DNA of 46,030 bases from Prolixibacteraceae bacterium (GTDB lineage: Bacteria > Bacteroidota > Bacteroidia > Bacteroidales > Prolixibacteraceae). Below the pieces are notes generated by a model. That model saw only the letters and a program-made list of their open reading frames with translations, was not told the DNA's origin and did no database searches. Below are positions 35,381-44,540 of the stretch, one piece after another. Location of the stretch: NCBI GenBank assembly GCA_017998095.1, contig JAGODU010000015.1:1-46030 (forward strand), read 5' to 3'. How positions within the stretch are numbered: the first letter of the stretch is position 1; the number at the start of each line of letters is the position of its first letter. A program made the translations under genes and the position numbers.

Positions 35381-38300
35381 GTGATATTAACAATTAAGGA
35401 GGGCAAAAGTATCAAAAAAACAATAAACATAGTAATTGTAATTATTTCATTGATGCTGCTTATTGTTGCCTCTGCTTATTTTGTTTTACAAAGCAGAGTG
35501 GTTCAAACAATGATTATATCTGTCGTAACAGGAAGTATATCCAGGTCTACCGGTGCCGATGTGAAAATTAAAAAGGTTAAGGTTTCTCTCCTTAGAAAGG
35601 TGGTTCTGGAAGATGTATATATCAGCGACCGTAATAAAGATACTTTGCTGTTTGCTAAAAATTTTTCTTTGGATATAGATTCTTTGCAGTTAAGAAATAA
35701 AAGCATACAGCTACGTGAATTGAAAATCGGGCATCCTAAAATTTTTATTCAACGTATTGACAGCAGCAATTATAATTTTTCATTTCTTTTTTCAGGAGGA
35801 AAGAACACTTCTGATCAATGGAAATATTCATGTAAAAGGATAGCTATTGAAGATGGTGAATTCAATTTTAAGGACGACAGTATTTCTGAAAGCATCAATA
35901 AGTTTCTGAAGATAAGAGATATTAACTTTGATTTGAAAAATATAAGATTTGTTTCAGCAAATAACTTCTCGGGTTCGCTAGACCAGTTTGTCTTTAAAAG
36001 TGATAACGGGTTCAATCTTATAGAGATGAAATCTGATTTTCAATATGTTGATTCCGTTATTACATTAAGAAATATAGGAGTCTTAAGTGATTATTCTTCA
36101 CTGAATGCTGATTCATTAGTGCTGGGATTGAAAGAATATTTGAAGAAGGATGATTTTTCTGAGCTTGAAGTAAATCTTAAATTAAACTACCTGTTGGTAA
36201 GTTTTTATGATGCCGGATATTTTTATGATGATATTAAAGGAGAAGGGCCTGATATTAAGTTGGCCGGAAGCCTTACGGGCAGGATTAATGATTTGAAGGG
36301 TAAGAACTTAGTTGCAACAATTGGTGATATTACCAGGGCAACGGGCGATTTTTATCTTAATGGACTTCCTGACATAGCTAATACTTATATCTTTTTGAAT
36401 CTGAATGAATCGTTTGCAAATCTGAATGAAATCAGGAAACAGGAATTTCCGGCGAGGTTTGAAAATATAAAAAACAAAATACCTAAGTTTTTCGATAAAA
36501 TCGGAATATTCACTTATACAGGGAATTTTACAGGGTTTTTAAATGATTTTGTTGCATACGGAACGGTCAATACAAACCTCGGATTGCTGAAAAGCGATAT
36601 TTCATTTAAGCCACTTGAAAATAAAGCTTTAAAGATAGAAGGGCATTTAAAAACTAATTTACTTGATGTTGGTACACTTTTAGATATAAAGAATATTGGA
36701 ACACTTACTTTGTCGGGCAATGTTGACGGAACCCTGAAAGGCAGCAAGTACGATCTGGTTATCAATGGACTGATCGACTCGATAGATCTTAACAATTATT
36801 GTTTTCATAACGTTGTCCTTAACGGTAATATCAAGAATAAACTTTTTGATGGGATGCTTACTGTCAATGACCCAAATTTAAAGCTTGACTATTCAGGTCG
36901 GTTGGATTTGTCGCCTGAATTACCTGTTTTTGAGTTTGTTGCTGATGTCAGAGATGCCGGTCTGTCGAAACTAAACCTTTCGAAAGATACAGCTTCATTA
37001 GTATCTTTCGGTCTGGATGCCAACTTCATTGGAAATAATATTGACAACTTAAAAGGGCAGATAAAGGTTAAAGACCTAAAGTATAGGAATTTTAGAGATT
37101 CTTTAGCATTAGCAAGTGCTGTTATCAACAATATTTCATCCAATGATACCAGTTACATTTCTGTAAAGAGTGACTGGATTGAAGGAGAGCTTAACGGAAA
37201 TTACAGGTTTCTTGATATTATAAATTCTTTTTCAAGTTATTATAGTTATTATTTGCCTTCATCTACTACAGGAAAGAATAAGGAATTTCAGGAAACTAAT
37301 GATTTCAAATTTAATTTCAGGATAAAAGAAGCTGATCCTTTCTGCAAGGTATTTATGCCTAAACTTTCTTTTGCAACTCCGTTTGATGTTGCAGGTTATT
37401 ATAAACCGGCAATGAGAATGGCATTTCTTGAAACATTAATACCATCTGCTGGATTTCAGGATCAAAGACTTGATAATGTCAGAATTAAAGTCGAGGGTAG
37501 TCCTGAAAAACTTATTTGCAATATAAACTCAGACAAGCTGGTATTGGGGAAGGATTTAAATGTTTATAATTTTTCAGTGGAATCGGAAAGTAAAGACGAT
37601 AAGATCAACGCTGATTTATTCTGGAATAACTACTCTGAAAACACTTACAGTGGCTCAATTAAATCTGTTGTAGAGTTTGTTAAAACTGACAATAAAAATC
37701 CTTCGGTGTTTGTAAACATAGATCCTTCAAAGATTTATTATGCTGATTCATTGTGGATGATTGAAAAGACTTCAGTGAGGATAGATTCCTCATCGATAAA
37801 GTTTGATGATTTTACACTTCACAGTCTGACTCAAAGTTTTGTAATTGACGGAGCAATAAGTGAAGATAAAAAGTCAACGTTAAGTGCAAGAGTACGAAAT
37901 GCTGACTTTGGCCTTTTCAGTTCATTATTGGGAAATCCTAATTTAAAAGGAAAAATAAATGGAATTGCTAAAGTCAGGGATATTTATGATAAGATGATAA
38001 TAGGGTTGGATATCAAAGTTGATAATTTTGAACTTGGAGACACATATTTCGGAGATGCTTTGTTGAAATGTGAATGGAATAACGAAAAGGAAAAGCTTGC
38101 CACAAATATTACATTTACCAATAAGAATCAAAAGATTGTAGATGCAAGTGGAGATATTGATATTTTTAAAAAGAGCCTGGATTTGGATTTGGTTCTTGAT
38201 AAATCCCCAACTGATTTGCTTGGTACGCTTCTTCCATTTTTATTTTATAATGTTCAGGGAACAGTAAGCGGGAGAGTTGACATGACGGGCAGTTTCTCTG

Positions 38301-39826
38301 ATATTCAGTTTAATGGAATCCTGAAGCCTGATGAGCAGGTTGGAATAGGTGTAAATGCAATTAAAACAACATACTTCTTTTCCGATCCGGTTATCTTTCA
38401 CAACGATTCTCTGGTTTTTAAAAGCATAGAAATAAATGATGAATTTGGAAATAAAGGTATGTTAAACGGATTTCTGACTCATACAAACATGAGTAGTAAT
38501 GTGGGATATAACATATCTATCAGTACAGATAAGATTTGTGGTATGAACACTACAAGTTATGACCGGGAGCGTTTTTACGGGACTATTTTTGGTAAAGGGA
38601 CAATGTATATTACAGGTACAGGAAGTGCACCTACTTTAAACGGTGACTTTGTAACTGAAAAAGGATCGATAATATATATTCCGGTTGGTGGAAGAAGTAA
38701 AGCTGAGCAGTATGATTTTATTCAATTTACATCTGATGTAAAGAAAGTTGAGGTTGGAGTGCAGGAATATGTACCAAGAACGACCGGGTTAAAGATGAAT
38801 TTTGATGTTGAAGTAACACCTGATGCCAAGGTTCAGATAATATTTAACTCGCAGATTGGTGATGTTTTAAAGGCAGAAGGAGCAGGGAACATTCAGGTAA
38901 GGATGGATAAAAATTATAATCTTGAGTTATATGGCAAATATGAAATAGAAAAGGGAGATTATCTTTTCACCCTTCAGAATGTTATAAATAAGAGGTTTTA
39001 CATTGAAAAGGGAGGTACAATCAAATGGATGGGAAATCCTTATGATGCTTTAGTTGATGTAAAGGCTTTATACAGGGTTAAGACCTCTCTGCATGATTTA
39101 TTTTTAGGTACTTCAACAGAAGTTGATAAAGTCCGGAGATTGCCAGTCGATTGTATTATTTACCTTACAGATAATTTAAGTCACCCGACAATAGATTTTA
39201 AAATTGAATTGCCTACTGCGGAAGACAGGATAAAAGAAGAGGTTGATCAGCTGATAGTAACAAAGGAAGATACAAACAAGCAGATTATTTCACTTTTAAT
39301 GATAGGGCGTTTCTATACTCCGGATTTCTTTGCCGGAAAACCGGGGACTAATACCGGAGTGGAGCTTATGGGAGCTACGGCAAGTGAGCTTTTGTCAAAT
39401 CAGCTGTCAAATTGGATGAGCCAGATATTAAAAGACTGGGATTTTGGAATAAACTACAGGCCGGGAAATCTGATTTCAAATGATCAGATAGAAGTGGCAC
39501 TGAGCACACAGGTTTTGAATGATAGGGTAACTATTGGAACGAATATTGCAAATAATACAAATCAAACAGTTAATAACAGTGCCGAGATTGTGGGGGATTT
39601 TGATTTGAATATAAAACTTACAGATAACGGAAAGCTTCAGTTTAAAGCATACAACCATTCAAATGATAATTTGATAAATGACACATCTCCGTATACACAA
39701 GGAATAGGTTTCACATACAGGGAAGAATTCAATAGCTTGAAAGAACTGATTCAAATGTATAAAGATGCCATTTTAAACAAAAAGAAAAAAGTTGATACTT
39801 CCGAAGAGGTTAAAAATGAAATATAA
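35381..39826 (+). CDS. TamB/AsmA-like envelope protein (DUF490 C-terminal domain)
   Basis: This 1481-residue protein has one N-terminal membrane segment (about residues 16-36), a long beta-rich region that should form a hydrophobic groove across the periplasm, and a C-terminal TamB domain. That domain includes GKGTMYITGTGSAPTLNGDF, YGKYEIEKGDYLFTLQ, MIGRFYTPDFF and ATASELLSNQLSNWMSQI. TamB-like proteins move phospholipid between membranes or aid outer-membrane protein assembly. The annotated start is GTG 35381. A strong AAGGAGGG (35396-35403) lies inside this frame, eight bases before ATC 35411, from which translation would read KKTINIVIVIISLM, a more usual N-terminus. The true start is uncertain. 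It begins the ExbB/ExbD/TonB/exosortase cluster. Confidence 0.88.
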   Translation: MILTIKEGKSIKKTINIVIVIISLMLLIVASAYFVLQSRVVQTMIISVVTGSISRSTGADVKIKKVKVSLLRKVVLEDVYISDRNKDTLLFAKNFSLDIDSLQLRNKSIQLRELKIGHPKIFIQRIDSSNYNFSFLFSGGKNTSDQWKYSCKRIAIEDGEFNFKDDSISESINKFLKIRDINFDLKNIRFVSANNFSGSLDQFVFKSDNGFNLIEMKSDFQYVDSVITLRNIGVLSDYSSLNADSLVLGLKEYLKKDDFSELEVNLKLNYLLVSFYDAGYFYDDIKGEGPDIKLAGSLTGRINDLKGKNLVATIGDITRATGDFYLNGLPDIANTYIFLNLNESFANLNEIRKQEFPARFENIKNKIPKFFDKIGIFTYTGNFTGFLNDFVAYGTVNTNLGLLKSDISFKPLENKALKIEGHLKTNLLDVGTLLDIKNIGTLTLSGNVDGTLKGSKYDLVINGLIDSIDLNNYCFHNVVLNGNIKNKLFDGMLTVNDPNLKLDYSGRLDLSPELPVFEFVADVRDAGLSKLNLSKDTASLVSFGLDANFIGNNIDNLKGQIKVKDLKYRNFRDSLALASAVINNISSNDTSYISVKSDWIEGELNGNYRFLDIINSFSSYYSYYLPSSTTGKNKEFQETNDFKFNFRIKEADPFCKVFMPKLSFATPFDVAGYYKPAMRMAFLETLIPSAGFQDQRLDNVRIKVEGSPEKLICNINSDKLVLGKDLNVYNFSVESESKDDKINADLFWNNYSENTYSGSIKSVVEFVKTDNKNPSVFVNIDPSKIYYADSLWMIEKTSVRIDSSSIKFDDFTLHSLTQSFVIDGAISEDKKSTLSARVRNADFGLFSSLLGNPNLKGKINGIAKVRDIYDKMIIGLDIKVDNFELGDTYFGDALLKCEWNNEKEKLATNITFTNKNQKIVDASGDIDIFKKSLDLDLVLDKSPTDLLGTLLPFLFYNVQGTVSGRVDMTGSFSDIQFNGILKPDEQVGIGVNAIKTTYFFSDPVIFHNDSLVFKSIEINDEFGNKGMLNGFLTHTNMSSNVGYNISISTDKICGMNTTSYDRERFYGTIFGKGTMYITGTGSAPTLNGDFVTEKGSIIYIPVGGRSKAEQYDFIQFTSDVKKVEVGVQEYVPRTTGLKMNFDVEVTPDAKVQIIFNSQIGDVLKAEGAGNIQVRMDKNYNLELYGKYEIEKGDYLFTLQNVINKRFYIEKGGTIKWMGNPYDALVDVKALYRVKTSLHDLFLGTSTEVDKVRRLPVDCIIYLTDNLSHPTIDFKIELPTAEDRIKEEVDQLIVTKEDTNKQIISLLMIGRFYTPDFFAGKPGTNTGVELMGATASELLSNQLSNWMSQILKDWDFGINYRPGNLISNDQIEVALSTQVLNDRVTIGTNIANNTNQTVNNSAEIVGDFDLNIKLTDNGKLQFKAYNHSNDNLINDTSPYTQGIGFTYREEFNSLKELIQMYKDAILNKKKKVDTSEEVKNEI

Positions 39827-39926
39827 GGTGAAGTATTTAATTTTCTTTATTTAATTTGCGAACTGAAAAATGAGATAAAATATTAAATCAATTTAAACGT
39901 TAAAATATCAGTTAAAACGAATTTAT

Positions 39927-40616
39927 ATGTTAGCTTCTTTTATATTTCAGGTAAACCAGACGATATCGATGATATTGGCTGCAGCTCCCCAGGGAATCTC
40001 ACTTAGTTTTTGGGAATTGGCACAAAAGGGTGGAATCATTATGATTCCGATCTTATTATTATCACTTATTGGCATTTACATTTTTGCCGATCGGTGGATT
40101 GCTATAAATAAAGCATCGAAGATTGATCCTTCAATGATGAACCAAATCAGGCAGAATGTTGCAGATGGTAAGATCGATGCTGCATTGGCAATTTGCAGGA
40201 CAAATAATATACCTATTGCCAGAATGATGGAAAAGGGTATTACCAGAATTGGAAGGCCATTGAATGATGTAAATGCTGCAATTGAAAATGTTGGCAATCT
40301 GGAAGTAAGCCGACTGGAAAAGGGATTACCGATTCTTGCTACTTGTGCAGGAGGTGCTCCTATGTTAGGATTCCTTGGAACAGTAACTGGTATGATCCGT
40401 GCCTTTTACGATATGGCACATGCAGGAAATAATATTGACATAACATTATTATCGTCAGGTATTTATGAGGCAATGGTAACTACAGTTGCCGGTCTTATAG
40501 TAGGTATCCTTGCATATTTTTGTTATAACATTCTTGTTTCAAAAATTGAAGGTCTGGTATTTAAGATGGAAGCATCAACTACGGAATTCATGGATTTGTT
40601 GAACGAACCGGCATAA
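39927..40616 (+). CDS. MotA/TolQ/ExbB-family proton channel protein
   Basis: This 229-residue inner-membrane protein has three membrane segments: about residues 33-53, 128-158 and 170-195. The conserved channel stretch is LPILATCAGGAPMLGFLGT and VTGMIRAF, followed by AMVTTVAGLIVGI. With the ExbD/TolR-type protein it forms a proton-driven stator that powers the TonB or TolA partner encoded two genes on. The ExbB versus TolQ choice cannot be made from sequence alone. Confidence 0.92.
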   Translation: MLASFIFQVNQTISMILAAAPQGISLSFWELAQKGGIIMIPILLLSLIGIYIFADRWIAINKASKIDPSMMNQIRQNVADGKIDAALAICRTNNIPIARMMEKGITRIGRPLNDVNAAIENVGNLEVSRLEKGLPILATCAGGAPMLGFLGTVTGMIRAFYDMAHAGNNIDITLLSSGIYEAMVTTVAGLIVGILAYFCYNILVSKIEGLVFKMEASTTEFMDLLNEPA

Positions 40617-40622
40617 GGTATC

Positions 40623-41030
40623 ATGGCGATTAAGAGAAGAACAAAAATCAGTACAGAATTCAGTTCGTCGACTATGTCAGACCTTGTATTTCTGTTACTT
40701 ATATTTTTCATGATAACATCAACTCTCATTGCACCCAATGCATTGAAGCTGATGTTGCCACAAAGCAATAATCAGACTCAGGCTAAACCTGTTACTTCCA
40801 TTTCCATCACTCAGGATTTGAAATATTATATCAATTCTGACGGTAAATTAGTTCAGGTTCAGTTTAATGAGATAGAACCATTTTTACAAAGAACAGTGAC
40901 AAATGAAGAAGATGCATACATTTCGCTTCATGCAGATAAGACTGTTCCAATTGATGAAGTTGTAAAAATTATGAACATCGCCAGAAATAATAAGTATAAG
41001 ATGATACTGGCAACAAGTCCTGAAAATTAA
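40623..41030 (+). CDS. ExbD/TolR-family biopolymer transport protein
   Basis: This 135-residue protein has a short cytoplasmic N-terminus (RRTKISTEFSSSTMSDLVFL), one membrane helix with the conserved Asp before it (SDLVFLLLIFFMITSTL), and a small periplasmic domain (VTSISITQDLKYYINSDGK and ISLHADKTVPIDEVVKIM). It starts six bases after the ExbB/TolQ gene. The shared operon supports a stator complex with it. Confidence 0.92.
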   Translation: MAIKRRTKISTEFSSSTMSDLVFLLLIFFMITSTLIAPNALKLMLPQSNNQTQAKPVTSISITQDLKYYINSDGKLVQVQFNEIEPFLQRTVTNEEDAYISLHADKTVPIDEVVKIMNIARNNKYKMILATSPEN

Positions 41031-41045
41031 AGTTTAGTCAATCGG

Positions 41046-42023
41046 GTGAGCAAATTTAACGAACATAAAGAGGGGATAATAATAACGATAGCATTTCATG
41101 TTATTTTGTTGTTGATTATTCTTAATATGGCATTTTTCACGCCTCTGCCTCTTCCTGAAGAGAAAGGTGTATTAATTGATTTTGGTAATACTGAAATGGG
41201 GATGGGTGAGAATGAGCCTATGCCAAGGGAGGTAGCTACTCAAAGCATGCCTGAACCAACCCAGCCTGCCCCTTCTGTTCCGAAAAATGAGGTGTCAAAG
41301 CCTCAGCCTACCGATGCGGAAGAAGTAATAACACAGGATCTTGAAAAGACAGCAGCTCTCGAGGAAGCGAGGAAGAAAGCAGATCAGAAGAAAAAAGAGC
41401 AATTAGAGAAAGACAGACAAAACAAGCTTATCAAAGAGGCTGAGAAAAGAAAGATTGATAGTCTGCAGCGAATTGAAAATGCAAGGATCGCTGAACAGAG
41501 GCGTATTGCTGAAATTAGAAGACAGGACAGCTTGAAGAAGGTTGCAGAGCTTGCAAGAATAGATCAGATAAATTCAAGGGCAAAAAATGTATTTGGAGGC
41601 TCGTCAGGGCAGGGGACTGATCCGAATTCAACGGGTCAGGGCAATTCAAACAAAGCAGGTAATCAAGGTTCACCTGATGGCGTAGCCGGTGGAGGTTTAA
41701 ACGGAACAGGATCTGGAACTGGAAGTGGAGACGGATCAGGTAGAGGAACAGGTGTTTCATTCAGCCTGTCGGGACGTTTGGCTAAAACACTTCCTAAACC
41801 TTCATATCCGGGAAACGAAGAAGGTGTAGTAGTAGTTGAGGTTTCTGTTGATAAAAATGGCAGGGTTACAAAAGCTGAGCCCGGTGTTCGGGGTACAACA
41901 TCAATGAATACAGCTCTTCTTGCTGCAGCTAAGGCAGCTGCTTTGAAAACATCTTTTGACAGTAGTATAGATGCACCCGAAATTCAAGTTGGAACAATAA
42001 CTTACCGGTTTACGTTGGATTGA
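41046..42023 (+). CDS. TonB/TolA-like energy transducer
   Basis: This 325-residue protein has GTG as start. It has one N-terminal membrane helix (about residues 10-30), a Pro/Glu spacer (about 55-95), and a charged Lys/Glu/Arg coiled coil (about 100-175, TolA-like). A Gly/Ser/Asn-rich flexible stretch follows (about 185-235, GTGSGTGSGDGSGRGTG), and then a C-terminal TonB-like domain (VVVVEVSVDKNGRVTKAEPG to ITYRFTLD). It would carry energy from the ExbB/ExbD stator to the outer membrane. It ends one base before the exosortase-family gene. Confidence 0.88.
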   Translation: MSKFNEHKEGIIITIAFHVILLLIILNMAFFTPLPLPEEKGVLIDFGNTEMGMGENEPMPREVATQSMPEPTQPAPSVPKNEVSKPQPTDAEEVITQDLEKTAALEEARKKADQKKKEQLEKDRQNKLIKEAEKRKIDSLQRIENARIAEQRRIAEIRRQDSLKKVAELARIDQINSRAKNVFGGSSGQGTDPNSTGQGNSNKAGNQGSPDGVAGGGLNGTGSGTGSGDGSGRGTGVSFSLSGRLAKTLPKPSYPGNEEGVVVVEVSVDKNGRVTKAEPGVRGTTSMNTALLAAAKAAALKTSFDSSIDAPEIQVGTITYRFTLD

Positions 42024-42024
42024 C

Positions 42025-42570
42025 ATGTTTAAAAAACTAAAAGAAAAATATAACAAAACCTCCGAACTGAACAAATTTCTTGTAAAAGGTATTTCCTTAT
42101 ATTTTATTTGGAGGGTATTCAGGAAGTATATGCTCTTATGGGGTCAGTATGAAGACTATACTGATAAGTTTGCTGATGTTTATTTGAATTTGTCTCAATT
42201 CTTTTTAAAAATAACCGGTTTTAAGACTTTTGTCGATTTTGATTTAAATAAGTTATGGATAGCGGGAGCTGAGAAGTCAATAGAAGTTGTTTACGATTGT
42301 CTTGGCACTAATTTATTTGTTGTATTTACTATTTTCATTATAATATATCCAGGAAAGATAATTACAAAATTATGGTATATTCCAGCCGGGGTTGCTGTAA
42401 TATTTTTATTAAATGCAATCCGAATGTCAGCAATGGCTTATATAGCAGATGTCAGCCCTCAGAATTTTGAGATATTTCACCACTTTATATTTCAGGGAGT
42501 TATCTACGGGGTGATTTTTCTTATGTGGTTTGGTTTTGTAAGGCTTTCTGCCTTTCAAAAGAAATCTTAA
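42025..42570 (+). CDS. Exosortase/archaeosortase-family membrane protein
   Basis: This 181-residue protein has about four membrane helices and the exosortase catalytic triad: Cys C92 in VVYDCLGTN, Arg R133 in LNAIRMSAMAYI and His H152 or H153 in FHHFIFQGVIYG. Exosortases cleave and transfer proteins that carry a C-terminal sorting signal (PEP-CTERM-like). Its short length resembles the Bacteroidota Xrt subfamilies, but I cannot assign one. It starts one base after the TonB/TolA-like gene, so it is translationally coupled to an energy-transducing operon, and no sorting-signal protein is adjacent. Its TAA stop shares TTAA with the convergent thymidylate synthase gene. Confidence 0.82.
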   Translation: MFKKLKEKYNKTSELNKFLVKGISLYFIWRVFRKYMLLWGQYEDYTDKFADVYLNLSQFFLKITGFKTFVDFDLNKLWIAGAEKSIEVVYDCLGTNLFVVFTIFIIIYPGKIITKLWYIPAGVAVIFLLNAIRMSAMAYIADVSPQNFEIFHHFIFQGVIYGVIFLMWFGFVRLSAFQKKS

Positions 42571-43454
42571 TGTGAAGAGTCGTACTCTTTTATTTTTTCT
42601 AAAATAGAGGCTTCAGCGCTATCATACATGTCTCTGATGAATTCATCGGAGAAATTGTAAGTTCTTTCTTCAAAGCTAAGTTCATTTATCCTGTCGAAGA
42701 GCATTTCCCGGGCTTGTTCTATATCCCGGCCATATATGTGATATGAATCGGCCTGCCAGTTAAGCCGGCCTAAACGAACTTTCCTGCCTGTTTTTTCAGC
42801 TACACCGGCAGCAATAACTTCCTTGTTAAATTGAATGAAGCCGAACATATTCATAAAGCTGGCACCCCAGGCGTCGTTACTTCTGAAACGGATATTACAG
42901 TTTAGCCAGTAAATACCATTTTCATCTTCAAGGATTCTGTACCAAAGAGATTGAAGACATGGAGGGTCGAAGCAATCAAGGTCAAGGTTCGGCATCCAGG
43001 TTATCATTTGAGCCTGACGAGTAAAAGGTTGTTTGCTGAGTTTATCAATTACTGAATTTATTTGATTGACTTTAAAAGGGCCTTCTTCTTTTTGTTTTTC
43101 GCCATGCTTTTCCATCCAGATGCCATATTTTTCAAGTCGTCCATGATAAGTATATTCCCATCGCGTATCGTTTGGATCATTACAGTTTCTGACCCAATGA
43201 TCTTTCAAACCCTTAAGTTCCATAACATACTCTTTTAACTGTTCAATCCCTGACGGGAAAGCCATGTGTATCATTGGTTCACATTCGGGATCTTCAATTG
43301 TAAGATTAAGAGTACAATCAATACTTTCAGGATCTCCCGGCTTATCGTATTGTGTTTTAAAACGAATACCTTTTTCATAAAGATTAACGAGAGCCGCTTC
43401 AAAAGCCATTGACAGTGATTTGCCGGAAACAGTAATTACGGGAATGTTAAGCAT
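42567..43454 (-). CDS. Divergent thymidylate synthase-fold protein
   Basis: This 295-residue protein has the thymidylate synthase/dCMP hydroxymethylase fold. Key residues can be placed: Cys nucleophile C166 in DPPCLQSLWYRI, R191 and D194 in RFRSNDAWGASF (matching E. coli R166/D169), N202, which aligns ungapped with E. coli N177, and H239-x-Y241 in DSYHIYGRDIEQ. N202 is Asn as in dUMP-specific enzymes; dCMP hydroxymethylases have Asp. The N-terminal part is unlike ordinary ThyA. Methylation of dUMP is therefore the best guess, with hydroxymethylation or modified-base synthesis as alternatives. Confidence 0.8.
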   Translation of the reverse strand: MLNIPVITVSGKSLSMAFEAALVNLYEKGIRFKTQYDKPGDPESIDCTLNLTIEDPECEPMIHMAFPSGIEQLKEYVMELKGLKDHWVRNCNDPNDTRWEYTYHGRLEKYGIWMEKHGEKQKEEGPFKVNQINSVIDKLSKQPFTRQAQMITWMPNLDLDCFDPPCLQSLWYRILEDENGIYWLNCNIRFRSNDAWGASFMNMFGFIQFNKEVIAAGVAEKTGRKVRLGRLNWQADSYHIYGRDIEQAREMLFDRINELSFEERTYNFSDEFIRDMYDSAEASILEKIKEYDSSH

Positions 43455-43550
43455 AGTATTGGTTATTTAATGAACGACTGAATTTAATAATATATGTTAA
43501 TCCTTGTAAATATTTGAAGTAGAAAGTTATCAATGATTTATTGACAAAAA

Positions 43551-43578
43551 AAACACTTACTGTAGAAAGTAAGTGTTT
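43551..43578 (-). terminator. Rho-independent terminator of tRNA-Arg
   Basis: A perfect 10-bp stem (AAACACTTAC with GTAAGTGTTT, 8-base loop) is followed on the minus strand by a run of T. It starts 13 bases after the tRNA 3' end. Confidence 0.85.
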
Positions 43579-43590
43579 GAATTTCAGTAG

Positions 43591-43664
43591 TGAACTTGGA
43601 GGGACTCGAACCCCCAACCTTCTGATCCGTAGTCAGATGCTCTATCCAATTAAGCTACAAGTCC
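43591..43664 (-). tRNA. tRNA-Arg (anticodon ACG)
   Basis: On the minus strand a 74-base cloverleaf fits. The acceptor arms GGACTTG and CAAGTTC pair, with one G-U. The D-loop contains AGCTTAATTGGATAGAGC, the anticodon loop is CTACGGA (ACG at 43628-43630), and the T-loop is GGTTCGAGTCC. The discriminator base is A and no CCA is encoded. A34 would be edited to inosine to read CGU/CGC/CGA. It has its own promoter (43682-43713) and terminator (43551-43578). Confidence 0.96.
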
Positions 43665-43681
43665 GGTTTTTTAATGCGGTG

Positions 43682-43713
43682 CAAATATAAATGAATACCT
43701 TGTTATATCCAAA
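43682..43713 (-). promoter_or_regulatory. Complete Bacteroidota promoter for tRNA-Arg
   Basis: The minus strand reads TTTG (43710-43713), 20 bases, then TATATTTG (43682-43689), matching TTTG-N19-21-TAnnTTTG. The tRNA begins 17 bases after the -7 element. Confidence 0.75.
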
Positions 43714-43736
43714 CAGGATTAATAAAAATAAATATT

Positions 43737-44471
43737 TTAATCTTCAAAGGTCATTCTTTTTTCAATGATGCTTATTATATCTTCTTCATTAAATTTTTTC
43801 ATATTGGTAATTAAAACATCTTCACTAAGAAAAGATCCGTATTGATTACACTCATCAACAATTACTTTCACAATATCTGCTATCGGTGCTTTTAAAGGAA
43901 GAATAATCATGAATGAAGCGTATCTTGAAGTAATGTCGGATTCTTCAACTTCACCATTATTTTTAGAAAGTAAGAATTCTAGTTCTTCTTTTAATATTTT
44001 CAATTGAAAATCAGAAAGTGTTTTAGTTGAATTTGAGTATGGGAAAATAAGGTAATACCTTAATTTCCCGTTTTTTCCTCCTAATCCGGTAGAAATGAAA
44101 ACTATTTGTTCACCAAGGAGAGAACTTTGAATAATCAGTTTACTTTGTTGAAGAGCTAATGCAGTCCATTCTTTGAATTCAGAATCGGGCATGTTATATA
44201 ATTTTTCAATTGCCCGGTATGCTTCTACTGAATCTATGGATGAAAGTTTCAGAAGAATGATTTTACGCTCTTCAACAGATAAATCAGTGTTGTTGAGGTT
44301 GGAAATAAGATCTTCGATTTTATCTTCCGGGTTAATAATCAAATCTTTCAGAGAATTGAAGAAATCTTTCTGAACATCAAGATCAATTTTATCTTCCAGA
44401 ATAGAGAAATTATCCGGAATAAAATCCATTATTTCCTTGATGCTGTTGTGGGTAAATTCATTTTCCTCCAT
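43737..44471 (-). CDS. Unknown acidic protein
   Basis: This 244-residue soluble protein has no signal peptide or membrane helix. The N-terminal 110 residues are helical and HEAT-like (LSVEERKIILLKLSSIDSVEAYRAIEKLYN). The C-terminal part has alternating strands and helices (GEQIVFISTGLGGKNGKLRYYLIFP, then RYASFMIILPLKAPIADIV). I recognise no family or catalytic motif. It lies 69 bases after rpe and may be co-transcribed with it. Confidence 0.75.
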   Translation of the reverse strand: MEENEFTHNSIKEIMDFIPDNFSILEDKIDLDVQKDFFNSLKDLIINPEDKIEDLISNLNNTDLSVEERKIILLKLSSIDSVEAYRAIEKLYNMPDSEFKEWTALALQQSKLIIQSSLLGEQIVFISTGLGGKNGKLRYYLIFPYSNSTKTLSDFQLKILKEELEFLLSKNNGEVEESDITSRYASFMIILPLKAPIADIVKVIVDECNQYGSFLSEDVLITNMKKFNEEDIISIIEKRMTFED

Positions 44472-44540
44472 TACCGGTATAATTAAGAGTAAACTACTGT
44501 TAATAACTCTTTTTTAATAAATTTGTTATACAGTAAGGCG

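Noticed and set aside
41690..41760. Gly/Ser/Thr repeat in the TonB/TolA-like gene as a possible tandem DNA repeat
   Set aside because: The repeat is at protein level (a flexible linker) with varied codons, usual for this family.
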